Translations under genes and position numbers: made by a program
The notes under the pieces: generated by a model
What the model saw: the letters and a program-made list of their open reading frames with translations, nothing else
The model's database searches: none
Told to the model about the DNA's origin: nothing
Assembly (NCBI GenBank): GCA_020355945.1
Contig: CP070627.1
Location: 1,590,321 to 1,597,309, forward strand
Direction: 5' to 3'
Length of the DNA stretch: 6,989 bases
DNA from: Candidatus Aminicenantota bacterium
GTDB taxonomy: Bacteria > Acidobacteriota > Aminicenantia > UBA2199
Part shown: piece after piece, positions 1-5,165 of the stretch
Position numbering within the stretch: the first letter of the stretch is position 1
Layout of the letters: each line of letters begins with the position of its first letter

Positions 1-1940
1 TTGTACGAAAACCGGTAGTTGTCCAACACCCACCTTGTCCAACCCTCATCCATACTGGCCGTCCAGGGATGATATAAACCAAGCCGGGGCAGCAGGGCTT
101 TTGTTCTTTTTACCGGAACCGGTTGATTGATACCATAAACCGGGACCTTGAACCCCCAGGCCAGCGATTGCAGTTTTTCATGGATTCCCTTTTGAGCCGG
201 TATGATAAAAGTACCCGCCGCATAGGTTTTACCTTCAATGGAAAATTCCATGTCAGACCAGTAAACGTCTGCATTATTTTTAAGCAGTTCATTAAGAAGA
301 ACAAAAGAATTATTATATCTTCTTTCCACCAGGTAGGTCTTTGCCGGTGCATCGAGCATGCCGGAAGGTCCGAAATCATAGGTTTCCGTTAACGAGAGAC
401 CCACCTGGAGAGGTGTCTTCATTTCAATAACATTAACCCCCATTTGTAAATGTATAGTCCACCCGGTGACATCGTAAGGCGGCATGGGCGGACCCCCGGG
501 ATAGTATTTAAGATCGGGATAATTTTGCGGCTCCAGGAGGTCTTTAATACAGGAGCGAGAAGGCTGCGATAAAGGAATAACATATGTACCGGCAGGATAG
601 GTTTGACCGGCATAGATAAATTGCGATTGAGCGCGGTATAACCGGGCCCCGTTAATCTTCAGCCGTTTTAACATCTCTGCGGCGGAATTGGGGTCATGCT
701 GGGTTAAAGGAACGATAAATGCGTACGGCGGCTCCTTTTTCCCCTTTTCGATGGACTCTTTATTCAATAAATAAAAATTCATCATAAATTTTTCTTTGTA
801 CGTGGCAGCCAGGTCAAGGATAGAGTAGGTTGCGGCTTTTTCATATTCGATAATATCGCTCAACCGCCACCAGCCGCCTGGCCACGGTTCCAGGAAATCA
901 GTTACCCGGGAATATTTAGGAATTTCCGCACCATACCGGCCTAAACTGCCGCGGGGTAAATAGACCGGGGTAGCAATACGTGTGCTGGCCATTTCGGAAA
1001 GAATACCCACCATGTTGTGCCACAATGGTGTTTTGGACATGGTTCCTTCAAAAAACGCATTGAAACGCATCCCGGTGACAATACCTGTGAATCCCTGCTC
1101 ATGCAGGTCTGCCACCACATGCTTGCCCAACATATTGACTTCGGCCATGAGGGTGGAAGGGGTATTGCGATTCACAGGGTCAGAGTAGGGGGGTAGAAAA
1201 AGCCGGGGACCAGTGGAACCCATCTGGTGCTGGTCGTAAACAATTTCCGGGAACCATTGGTGATAAAGTACCGGCGCTGTTAGTTGACTCTCCTTGAGAT
1301 TAAACATGTACCAGTCCCGGTTGTTGTCGTGACCTGCATAATGATGATAAAGCCAGGGCATATCGCAGCCTTCGTAAGGGGTGCCCACATGCTTCCTGTA
1401 CCAGTCCACCACCATCTGCTGCCCATCGGGATTCAGCGAAGGAATCAGCAGCAGGATCACGTTGTCCAGGATTTTTTTCATTCCCGGGTCGGTGCGGGTG
1501 ACCATTTCATAGGCTAATTCTACCGATTCCTGGCTGGAGGCAATCTCTGTGGAATGAATATTAAGACTGACCAGGACCACTATCTTCCCTTCTGCAACCA
1601 ATGATCTTGCTTTTTCAACGGGTAAATCATAAGGATTAGCCAATTGCTGTTGGATAGCCTGGTAATGCTCAAGGTTCTTGATGTTCTCAGCCGAAGAAAT
1701 AACAGCCAGGAGAAAGGGTTTGCCTAAAGTGGTTTTACCTAACTCTTTAACGATGATCCTATCGGAACCTTTGTCTAAAGTGAGAAAATAGTCAGTGATC
1801 TGGTTCCAATCGATTAGTTTTCCATCGCTGCCCATAGGAAAACCAAATACTTTTCCAGGTGGTTTCAAAGAGTCACCGGCAGCAATAGCGGTGAAGAGAA
1901 TCATGGTGATTAATAATATAAAAAATGAACGTTCTTTCAT
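1..1940 (-). CDS. Secreted M14-family zinc carboxypeptidase, C-terminus cut by window edge
   Basis: The frame is open for 646 codons from ATG 1940-1938 to the left edge with no stop. Residues 1-21 form a signal peptide (basic MKER, then a hydrophobic run ending AIAAG), so export is expected. The M14 zinc site is visible: H129-x-x-E132 in NIHSTE and third ligand H238 in YDQHQMG. N207-R208 in NNRDW matches the substrate carboxylate-binding Asn-Arg pair. E316 in GILSEMAS lies 78 residues after H238 and is the likely catalytic Glu. The family hydrolyses C-terminal or related peptide bonds using zinc; the true substrate is unknown. Residues from about 390 on are a non-catalytic region. LGLYHPWTASMDEGWTRW near the edge resembles the start of the glutamine-amidotransferase-like C-terminal domain seen in large (about 850-900 aa) members, so roughly a quarter is probably missing. 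It has its own promoter and RBS and no partner gene here. Confidence 0.92.
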   Translation of the reverse strand, partial: MKERSFFILLITMILFTAIAAGDSLKPPGKVFGFPMGSDGKLIDWNQITDYFLTLDKGSDRIIVKELGKTTLGKPFLLAVISSAENIKNLEHYQAIQQQLANPYDLPVEKARSLVAEGKIVVLVSLNIHSTEIASSQESVELAYEMVTRTDPGMKKILDNVILLLIPSLNPDGQQMVVDWYRKHVGTPYEGCDMPWLYHHYAGHDNNRDWYMFNLKESQLTAPVLYHQWFPEIVYDQHQMGSTGPRLFLPPYSDPVNRNTPSTLMAEVNMLGKHVVADLHEQGFTGIVTGMRFNAFFEGTMSKTPLWHNMVGILSEMASTRIATPVYLPRGSLGRYGAEIPKYSRVTDFLEPWPGGWWRLSDIIEYEKAATYSILDLAATYKEKFMMNFYLLNKESIEKGKKEPPYAFIVPLTQHDPNSAAEMLKRLKINGARLYRAQSQFIYAGQTYPAGTYVIPLSQPSRSCIKDLLEPQNYPDLKYYPGGPPMPPYDVTGWTIHLQMGVNVIEMKTPLQVGLSLTETYDFGPSGMLDAPAKTYLVERRYNNSFVLLNELLKNNADVYWSDMEFSIEGKTYAAGTFIIPAQKGIHEKLQSLAWGFKVPVYGINQPVPVKRTKALLPRLGLYHPWTASMDEGWTRWVLDNYRFSY

Positions 1941-1948
1941 AAGTATCT

Positions 1949-1955
1949 ACCTCCT
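1949..1955 (-). promoter_or_regulatory. Shine-Dalgarno of the M14 peptidase
   Basis: On the minus strand this reads AGGAGGT, 8 bases before ATG 1940. It is a near-perfect anti-SD match and fixes the start codon just ahead of the signal peptide. Confidence 0.85.
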
Positions 1956-1993
1956 GTATGGTAAATTGGAATCGGATGATATTTTTAACTCAT

Positions 1994-2021
1994 ATTTTAT
2001 CATTTATAGAGCTATTTTCAA
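1994..2021 (-). promoter_or_regulatory. Probable sigma70 promoter of the M14 peptidase
   Basis: The minus strand reads TTGAAA (2021-2016), a 16-base spacer, then TAAAAT (1999-1994). The predicted transcript start is near 1987, giving a leader of about 47 bases that holds the SD. The surroundings are very AT-rich, so chance matches are possible. Confidence 0.5.
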
Positions 2022-2051
2022 AATTTTTTTTCCTTCTATGAAAATACTATA

Positions 2052-2140
2052 GCCACAGAGGACACGTGACCGCTGAGGTCACAGAGTAAAAAAAATTAGC
2101 CACGAAGTTACAGTGAAACATGAAGAGACACGAAGAAAAA
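2052..2140. repeat. Two degenerate copies of the gccacaga/gccacgaag interspersed repeat
   Basis: GCCACAGAGGACAC starts at 2052 and TTAGCCACGAAGTTACAG at 2096; the second copy continues to GACACGAAG near 2136. Between them GTGACC (2066-2071) and GGTCAC (2077-2082) can form a 6-bp hairpin with a 5-base loop. The same repeat family recurs at 4822-4855 and, inverted, at 5065-5098 and 5111-5126. No coding capacity is seen. Such arrays are scattered between genes in several uncultured phyla; their role is unknown. Confidence 0.6.
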
Positions 2141-2167
2141 ATAGACATAAACCCAATTGTAGATTAC

Positions 2168-2267
2168 AGCGGTTTGATTCATCAAACCCTGTATAGGCGT
2201 GGATGAATCGCACCGGGATAGGGTTTGATTTCGGGCAGCGGTGCGCACACCGTCATGACCAACCGCT
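2168..2267. repeat. Dense block of nested, competing inverted repeats (possible structured RNA or palindromic element)
   Basis: An outer pair AGCGGTT (2168-2174) and AACCGCT (2261-2267) encloses several perfect inverted repeats. GGTTTGAT (2171-2178) pairs with ATCAAACC (2181-2188). GATTCATC (2176-2183) pairs with GATGAATC (2202-2209). ATCAAACCCT (2181-2190) pairs with AGGGTTTGAT (2220-2229). CGCACCG (2209-2215) pairs with CGGTGCG (2239-2245). CGGTG (2239-2243) pairs with CACCG (2248-2252). GTCATGAC (2252-2259) is itself a palindrome. Several share bases and so exclude one another. No gene or known riboswitch core is recognised. An interspersed palindromic element is the plainer reading; a switching RNA is possible. 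Confidence 0.55.
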
Positions 2268-2274
2268 TTGAAAA

Positions 2275-2450
2275 AAACCACAGATTACACAGATTTACAC
2301 AGATTAAAAAAAATATAAAAAAATCTGTCTAATCTGTATTACTATATTGCAAAACCTTGTTTTCATTCCAAGACTTTTCCTCCGGAATTTGCGTATTCCT
2401 TCAGCAATAATAGGTTGGGGGTGCCACCCCCTCTGTGTAATCTGTGGTTT
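2275..2450. mobile_element. MITE-like 176-bp element with perfect 19-bp terminal inverted repeats
   Basis: AAACCACAGATTACACAGA at 2275-2293 is the exact reverse complement of 2432-2450. Inside lie a second inverted pair (2282-2305 against 2322-2337, ACAGATT units around an A-rich loop) and a GC hairpin at 2417-2431. The element has no ORF. Small size, inverted ends and no coding content fit a non-autonomous miniature element. No target-site duplication is evident, and similar ccacagattacacag strings are common simple interspersed repeats, so mobility is inferred. Confidence 0.5.
2417..2431 (-). terminator. GC hairpin downstream of the minus-strand operon, possible terminator
   Basis: GGGGGT (2417-2422) and ACCCCC (2426-2431) form a 6-bp stem with a 3-base loop, 52 bases past the stop of the 239-aa gene. 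No proper U-tract follows on the minus strand (AACCTATTATT), so intrinsic termination would be weak. Confidence 0.3.
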
Positions 2451-2483
2451 CCCTTTTTTTATTGTTCCCGGGCGAAGCTTTTA

Positions 2484-3203
2484 TCAGGACACCGGCTCTT
2501 CGGTTTCCTCTTCTTTTTTACTTTTACTTTTCTTTTTATAACCGGGTGATAAAACCTCGATTCCAAGTTTTTCCAACAACTGGGGCCTGTCTTCAAGAGC
2601 ATATTTGCAAATCAGTTCCAATTCCTCGACTATATAGAGCAATATCTCAAAAGCAGTATCTCTTTGATCCGTAGCATCCTGTGCTTCTCCCATTTCTTTT
2701 TCGTGTTTGGTTTTGGCATCCTGGGCAGTAGTGATGGTTTGACGTCCTTGTTCCAGTTTTTCTTTTGTTATACCGTATTTTGCTGCCCGCCCCACTACAT
2801 CATCGTCTCCCAAAACCCGGTTATAAAACTCCAACACATATTTGAACCAATCAATTAATTTTTGTGACCTTGGCTGCCCGGTAATAAACAGCAAATTCTG
2901 TTTCTCAATATCATCTCTTAAAGCTAACTTGATAAAATCCGCATGCTTTTTAAAAATATATTCGGATTCTTCCATGAGTTTATCAAACCGTGCTTTTGCC
3001 TCCAGTTGTTCGCCATATTCCAGTGTTTTATTGCTCTCGGTTTTTTCTGCTTCTTCAAAGGCAGCCGCGGCTTCGGTTATTCGAGTTTCATCAAAATTGT
3101 ATTCTAATATCCGCTGCTTGATAAAATCATCTTCCTTTACACCAAAAATCAACATCCTGGAATTCTTTAAAAAATCCGGGATTGTAGTCCTTAAATGAAT
3201 CAT
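2484..3203 (-). CDS. Conserved-type helical protein of unknown function (239 aa)
   Basis: Function not recognised. The ATG at 3203 is preceded by GGAGGT (3216-3211) at 7 bases, a strong start. The protein has no signal peptide or membrane segment and is almost wholly helix-forming, rich in E, K, A and L. Blocks of note are residues 1-40 (TTIPDFLKNSRMLIFGVKED), a charged probable coiled coil at about 42-90, GEAQDATDQRDTAFEIL at about 172-188, and DRPQLLEKLGI at about 205-215. The last 20 residues are a disordered Lys/Glu tail. I recall similar roughly 200-aa hypothetical proteins with the GEAQDAT and PQLLEKLGI motifs in Bacteroidetes and Aminicenantes; that is memory, not a search. It is the last gene of a three-gene operon, 26 bases after the heptad-repeat gene. 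A helical-bundle structural or adaptor protein is the most one can say. Confidence 0.85.
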   Translation of the reverse strand: MIHLRTTIPDFLKNSRMLIFGVKEDDFIKQRILEYNFDETRITEAAAAFEEAEKTESNKTLEYGEQLEAKARFDKLMEESEYIFKKHADFIKLALRDDIEKQNLLFITGQPRSQKLIDWFKYVLEFYNRVLGDDDVVGRAAKYGITKEKLEQGRQTITTAQDAKTKHEKEMGEAQDATDQRDTAFEILLYIVEELELICKYALEDRPQLLEKLGIEVLSPGYKKKSKSKKEEETEEPVS

Positions 3204-3229
3204 CGTTTATACCTCCGTTATTGTTATTG

Positions 3230-3691
3230 TTAATTTTGCTTTTTTTTAATTGCCCCACAGGCTGCGCATCCATTCCTCGAACTTATCCGGTCATCCCTCA
3301 GCTTTGTGGGGTCATTCCTCAGACTTATTATGTGTTCCCTCAGACTTGTGGAACCATTCTTCAAACTCATTCGGCCTTCCCTCAGCCTTGTGGGGTCATT
3401 CCTCAGACTTATTATGTGTTCCCTCAGATTTGTGGGACCATTCCTCAGACTTATTATATGTTCCCTCAGACTTGTGGGACTATTCCTCAGACTTATTCGG
3501 CCATCCCTCAGCCTTGTTGGGTCATTCCTCAGACTTATCCTGTGTTCCCTCAGACTTATGGGACCATTCCTCAGCCCTATTCTGTCATTCCTCAAACTTT
3601 TGCAATCATCCCTCAACTTTATCGGGTCACTCCATATTATTATGCGGCGATTCCCCAGGTTAACCACACAAGATTTCAAATTCCTTTTCAT
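3230..3691 (-). CDS. Heptapeptide-repeat protein (153 aa), translationally coupled
   Basis: The protein is almost entirely seven-residue repeats in register from residue 1. Residues 22-140 hold 17 clear units of consensus x-(P/I/R)-(T/I)-S-L-R-(N/E/D). Units alternate, e.g. GPTSLRE then HIISLRN, giving a 14-residue super-repeat. Residues 1-21 are decayed units and 141-153 a short Cys- and Lys-containing tail. L recurs every seven residues with I or T two before it, followed by a turn-like N-D-P, which suggests an I-x-L strand plus turn more than an a/d coiled coil. ATG 3691 overlaps the upstream stop as ATGA, with AGGGTGG (3701-3695) just before it. That, and the collinear genes either side, favours this strand. 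The 21-bp periodicity also leaves three plus-strand frames open, one reading IPQTYYV/FPQTCGT, so strand choice is an inference. No signal peptide; function unknown. Confidence 0.68.
   Translation of the reverse strand: MKRNLKSCVVNLGNRRIIIWSDPIKLRDDCKSLRNDRIGLRNGPISLREHRISLRNDPTRLRDGRISLRNSPTSLREHIISLRNGPTNLREHIISLRNDPTRLREGRMSLKNGSTSLREHIISLRNDPTKLRDDRISSRNGCAACGAIKKKQN
3272..3628. repeat. 21-bp tandem repeat array, 17 copies
   Basis: Seventeen contiguous 21-base units run without spacers; two more decayed units reach 3670. Plus-strand types ATTCCTCAGACTTATTATGTG-like (first base 3314, 3398, 3440) and TTCCCTCAGACTTGTGGGACC-like (3335, 3419, 3461) alternate, so the true period is partly 42 bp. 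The core CCTCAGACTT is best conserved. The unit is a multiple of three, so copy number can change without breaking the encoded heptad protein. Confidence 0.93.
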
Positions 3692-4167
3692 TTTCCACCC
3701 TGGTTTTGATTTAAATTATTCCCGGAAGACCAGTGGGGGGTTAATTTTTCATCAATTCCCATCTCCTCGAAATCCCAGCCGGTTACTGCACCATTATTCA
3801 GACTGTCGAAAATTAATTCCCATCTTGCATCAAGGTCGCTACTGTTATCTACATTTTCGCTGCTTCTGAGGTAATCAATTAACACCTTAAAGTAATCAAC
3901 CACAGCAGGGGGGACCTTTTCCAATAATTTTTCCCAGATTTGATCATATTCCTCAAGCACACGATGACACTCAGGGTCATCCATGGAATCAATTATCCAA
4001 TGTTGGGCTTCGATTGATTTGTAATACATGGTAAGCAGGTCCGGGTTTGCCAATAAGCATTTTACTATTTCCCGCGTACAAAACCGCTCTTCCTTGTTTT
4101 CGATTCCCTGGAAACTCTCATCAATATCACGTGTGATTTCAATTGATAAACGATACCTTTTTATCAT
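3688..4167 (-). CDS. Acidic protein of unknown function (159 aa), first gene of the operon
   Basis: Function not recognised. The start is ATG 4167, with GGAGAGA (4181-4175) 7 bases upstream; the frame stays open to 4485, but that stretch lies under the divergent gene and promoter. The protein starts MIKRYRLSIEITRDIDESF, perhaps a short beta-strand segment, and is then mostly helical: CTREIVKCLLANPDLLTMYYKSI (in two pieces around residues 34-55), a central acidic helix with VLEEYDQIWEKLLEKV at about 74-89, VVDYFKVLIDYLRSS at about 93-107, and an acidic D/E-rich region with WDFEEMGID at about 137-145. The last residues, NQNQGGK, also encode the SD-like site for the next gene, whose ATG overlaps this TGA. 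It has no signal peptide, membrane segment or catalytic motif. It is read divergently from the first XRE regulator. Confidence 0.78.
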   Translation of the reverse strand: MIKRYRLSIEITRDIDESFQGIENKEERFCTREIVKCLLANPDLLTMYYKSIEAQHWIIDSMDDPECHRVLEEYDQIWEKLLEKVPPAVVDYFKVLIDYLRSSENVDNSSDLDARWELIFDSLNNGAVTGWDFEEMGIDEKLTPHWSSGNNLNQNQGGK

Positions 4168-4187
4168 TGTCTTTTCTCTCCTATATA

Positions 4188-4216
4188 TTGATTTTAACTC
4201 CATACCGGAGTATAAT
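4188..4216 (+). promoter_or_regulatory. Sigma70 promoter of the first XRE regulator
   Basis: TTGATT (4188-4193), a 17-base spacer and a perfect TATAAT (4211-4216) point towards the regulator. The predicted start is near 4223, giving a leader of about 135 bases. The -10 lies in the near-palindrome GTATAATATAC (4210-4220). Confidence 0.6.
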
Positions 4217-4217
4217 A
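4212..4217 (-). promoter_or_regulatory. Possible -10 of the divergent heptad operon, overlapping the plus-strand -10
   Basis: The minus strand reads TATTAT, five of six matches to TATAAT. A start near 4205 would give a 38-base leader containing the SD. The -35 at 17 bases (GGTAAC) is poor, so this promoter would need an activator or be placed elsewhere in the AT-rich tract up to 4236. Confidence 0.3.
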
Positions 4218-4265
4218 TACAATATGAATAATATGTTACCGGTTGAAAATAACCATGAAGGCAAA

Positions 4266-4299
4266 GCCTGCAGTCACAAAAGCGCCATCCAATGCAGGC
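4266..4299. promoter_or_regulatory. 7-bp inverted repeat in the leader of the first XRE gene
   Basis: GCCTGCA (4266-4272) and TGCAGGC (4293-4299) are perfect inverted arms separated by 20 bases. In DNA they could be two half-sites, centres 27 bp apart, for a dimeric regulator; in RNA a stem with a large loop. They sit about 60-90 bases before ATG 4358. Confidence 0.35.
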
Positions 4300-4357
4300 A
4301 AGATCAGAATTTATCGTTTTTCTTATCATGCGAACATTATACGAGGTAATATTCAAA

Positions 4358-4867
4358 ATGTCAAATAAAAAATTCAAATTGGATAATTTTTTTATGAGGG
4401 ACTTTGGAAAAAGGCTGAAAAAAGCACGAGAGCAATTGAAGATAGATGTTAATGAAATCAGCAATATAATTGGAATAGAGGCCAATTCTTATTACAAATA
4501 CGAAGATGGTTCCCGGTTCCCCAGGCCGGAAATTTTATCCGCCATTTTGAATAAATTCGATATCAATTTGAACTACCTGGTGACCGGAACCGGTCCGATG
4601 TTCATCATCACCGGGTCAAATCAAAAATCCATCAGTGAGCGGCTGCAAGATATATTTCCTGGCATACCCCAGGAAGCAGTTCCACTGGTGCAATCACTGG
4701 AAGTTCCCATTATGCGGCATGCATTGATGATGGAGTACCTGGTTTGTACAGAAAAATATAAATCCTTTATCCGGGACCACTTCAAGCAAAAAAAGGAAAA
4801 AGAAGAAAACAGCACTTCTAATTTTAGCCACAAAGGTACACAAAGGGGCACAAAGAAAGACCGCTGA
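4358..4867 (+). CDS. XRE/HTH_3 transcriptional regulator, paralogue 1, with repeat-derived tail
   Basis: A predicted cytoplasmic DNA-binding repressor-type protein of 169 aa. Residues 16-77 form an XRE helix-turn-helix: FGKRLKKAREQLKID, then NEISNIIGI, then the recognition helix region NSYYKYEDGSRFP (43-55) and a closing helix to LNYLVTGTGPMF. Residues 95-146 (DIFPGIP..., EVPIMRHALMMEYLV, FIRDHFKQKK) are a helical C-terminal domain shared with paralogue 2. Start ATG 4358 has GAGG (4343-4346) 11 bases upstream; ATG 4328 and 4292 are in frame but poorer. The last 14 residues, FSHKGTQRGTKKDR, are encoded by the interspersed repeat beginning at 4822 and have no counterpart in paralogue 2, so the original end was probably lost by repeat insertion. 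Its short divergent spacing suggests it controls the heptad operon and itself; this is inference. Confidence 0.88.
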   Translation: MSNKKFKLDNFFMRDFGKRLKKAREQLKIDVNEISNIIGIEANSYYKYEDGSRFPRPEILSAILNKFDINLNYLVTGTGPMFIITGSNQKSISERLQDIFPGIPQEAVPLVQSLEVPIMRHALMMEYLVCTEKYKSFIRDHFKQKKEKEENSTSNFSHKGTQRGTKKDR

Positions 4868-5098
4868 TGAACGCTGATAAACATGATAACCATGATAAAA
4901 GGCCCCATTAGATAGAAGTTTTTGGGAGTCCAGGATTTTGGATGCCAGGCAAAGTTTTAAGTTTTCTCATTGAGACGAATGAAAATTGTCCGTGCTTGTC
5001 CGTGTTCGTCGCCACTATGTGGCTAAAAATTTTATCCGGATTCACACAGATTCTTTTGTTTTTCCTTCGTGTCCCTTTGTGTAACTTTGTGGCTAAAA
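4822..5098. mobile_element. 277-bp segment bounded by 34-bp imperfect inverted repeats
   Basis: Positions 4822-4855 (TTTTAGCCACAAAGG...) match the reverse complement of 5065-5098 (...ACTTTGTGGCTAAAA) at 31 of 34 bases. Inside are short direct repeats: CGCTGATGAA/CGCTGATAAA (4862-4881), CATGATAA twice (about 4882-4897), and TTGTCCGTG twice (about 4986-5003). A partial inverted copy, CACTATGTGGCTAAAA, lies near 5013-5028, and ACTTTGTGGCTAAAA recurs beyond the end at 5111-5125. No credible gene is present. It resembles a composite of short interspersed repeats or a decayed non-autonomous element. It fills the gap between the two paralogues and supplies the stop codon of the first. Confidence 0.55.
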
Positions 5099-5127
5099 TG
5101 AGAATTGCTGACTTTGTGGCTAAAAAT

Positions 5128-5156
5128 TTGAAATCAACGGGCAAATGTGCTATCAT
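5128..5156 (+). promoter_or_regulatory. Promoter of the second XRE gene, implying a near-leaderless mRNA
   Basis: TTGAAA (5128-5133), a 17-base spacer and TATCAT (5151-5156), with TGC just before the -10 (extended -10 type). The predicted start is near 5163, three bases before ATG 5166. The -35 abuts a repeat copy ending near 5127. Confidence 0.6.
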
Positions 5157-5165
5157 TTAGACATT

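Noticed and set aside
123..1517. Plus-strand open frames opposite the M14 gene
   Set aside because: They lie fully antisense to a 646-codon frame with a zinc-peptidase motif, signal peptide and SD; none has its own SD or a recognisable product.
2347..3198. Plus-strand short frames opposite and beside the 239-aa gene
   Set aside because: They are low-complexity F/S/L-rich antisense of an E/K-rich gene, or fall in repeat elements, without SDs.
3272..3628. CRISPR array
   Set aside because: Units are 21 bp, contiguous and without unique spacers, and keep a codon phase.
3230..3691. Pentapeptide-repeat or leucine-rich-repeat protein
   Set aside because: The period is exactly seven residues with one L per unit, not the five of A(D/N)LxX nor the 20-29 of LRR.
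3221..3709. Plus-strand 162-codon frame reading IPQTYYV/FPQTCGT repeats
   Set aside because: It starts at TTG without an SD, next to the opposite gene's SD, whereas the minus frame has ATGA coupling and operon context. Kept only as an ambiguity in the findings.
4292..4357. Longer start (ATG 4292 or 4328) for the first XRE gene
   Set aside because: The extra residues (MQARSEFIVFLIMRTLY...) have no counterpart in the paralogue, and 4292 falls inside the inverted repeat. Not fully excluded.
4168..4485. N-terminal extension of the 159-aa gene to 4485
   Set aside because: The extension runs antisense through the regulator's HTH and the promoter region, and ATG 4167 has a good SD.
4908..5160. Short open frames on both strands in the gap between regulators
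   Set aside because: They are translations of interspersed repeats (LCNFVAK, KLHKGTRRK-like strings) with no SD or coding character.
5145..5165. Longer start (ATG 5145) for the second XRE gene
   Set aside because: It lies upstream of the -10 box of the best promoter and has no SD.
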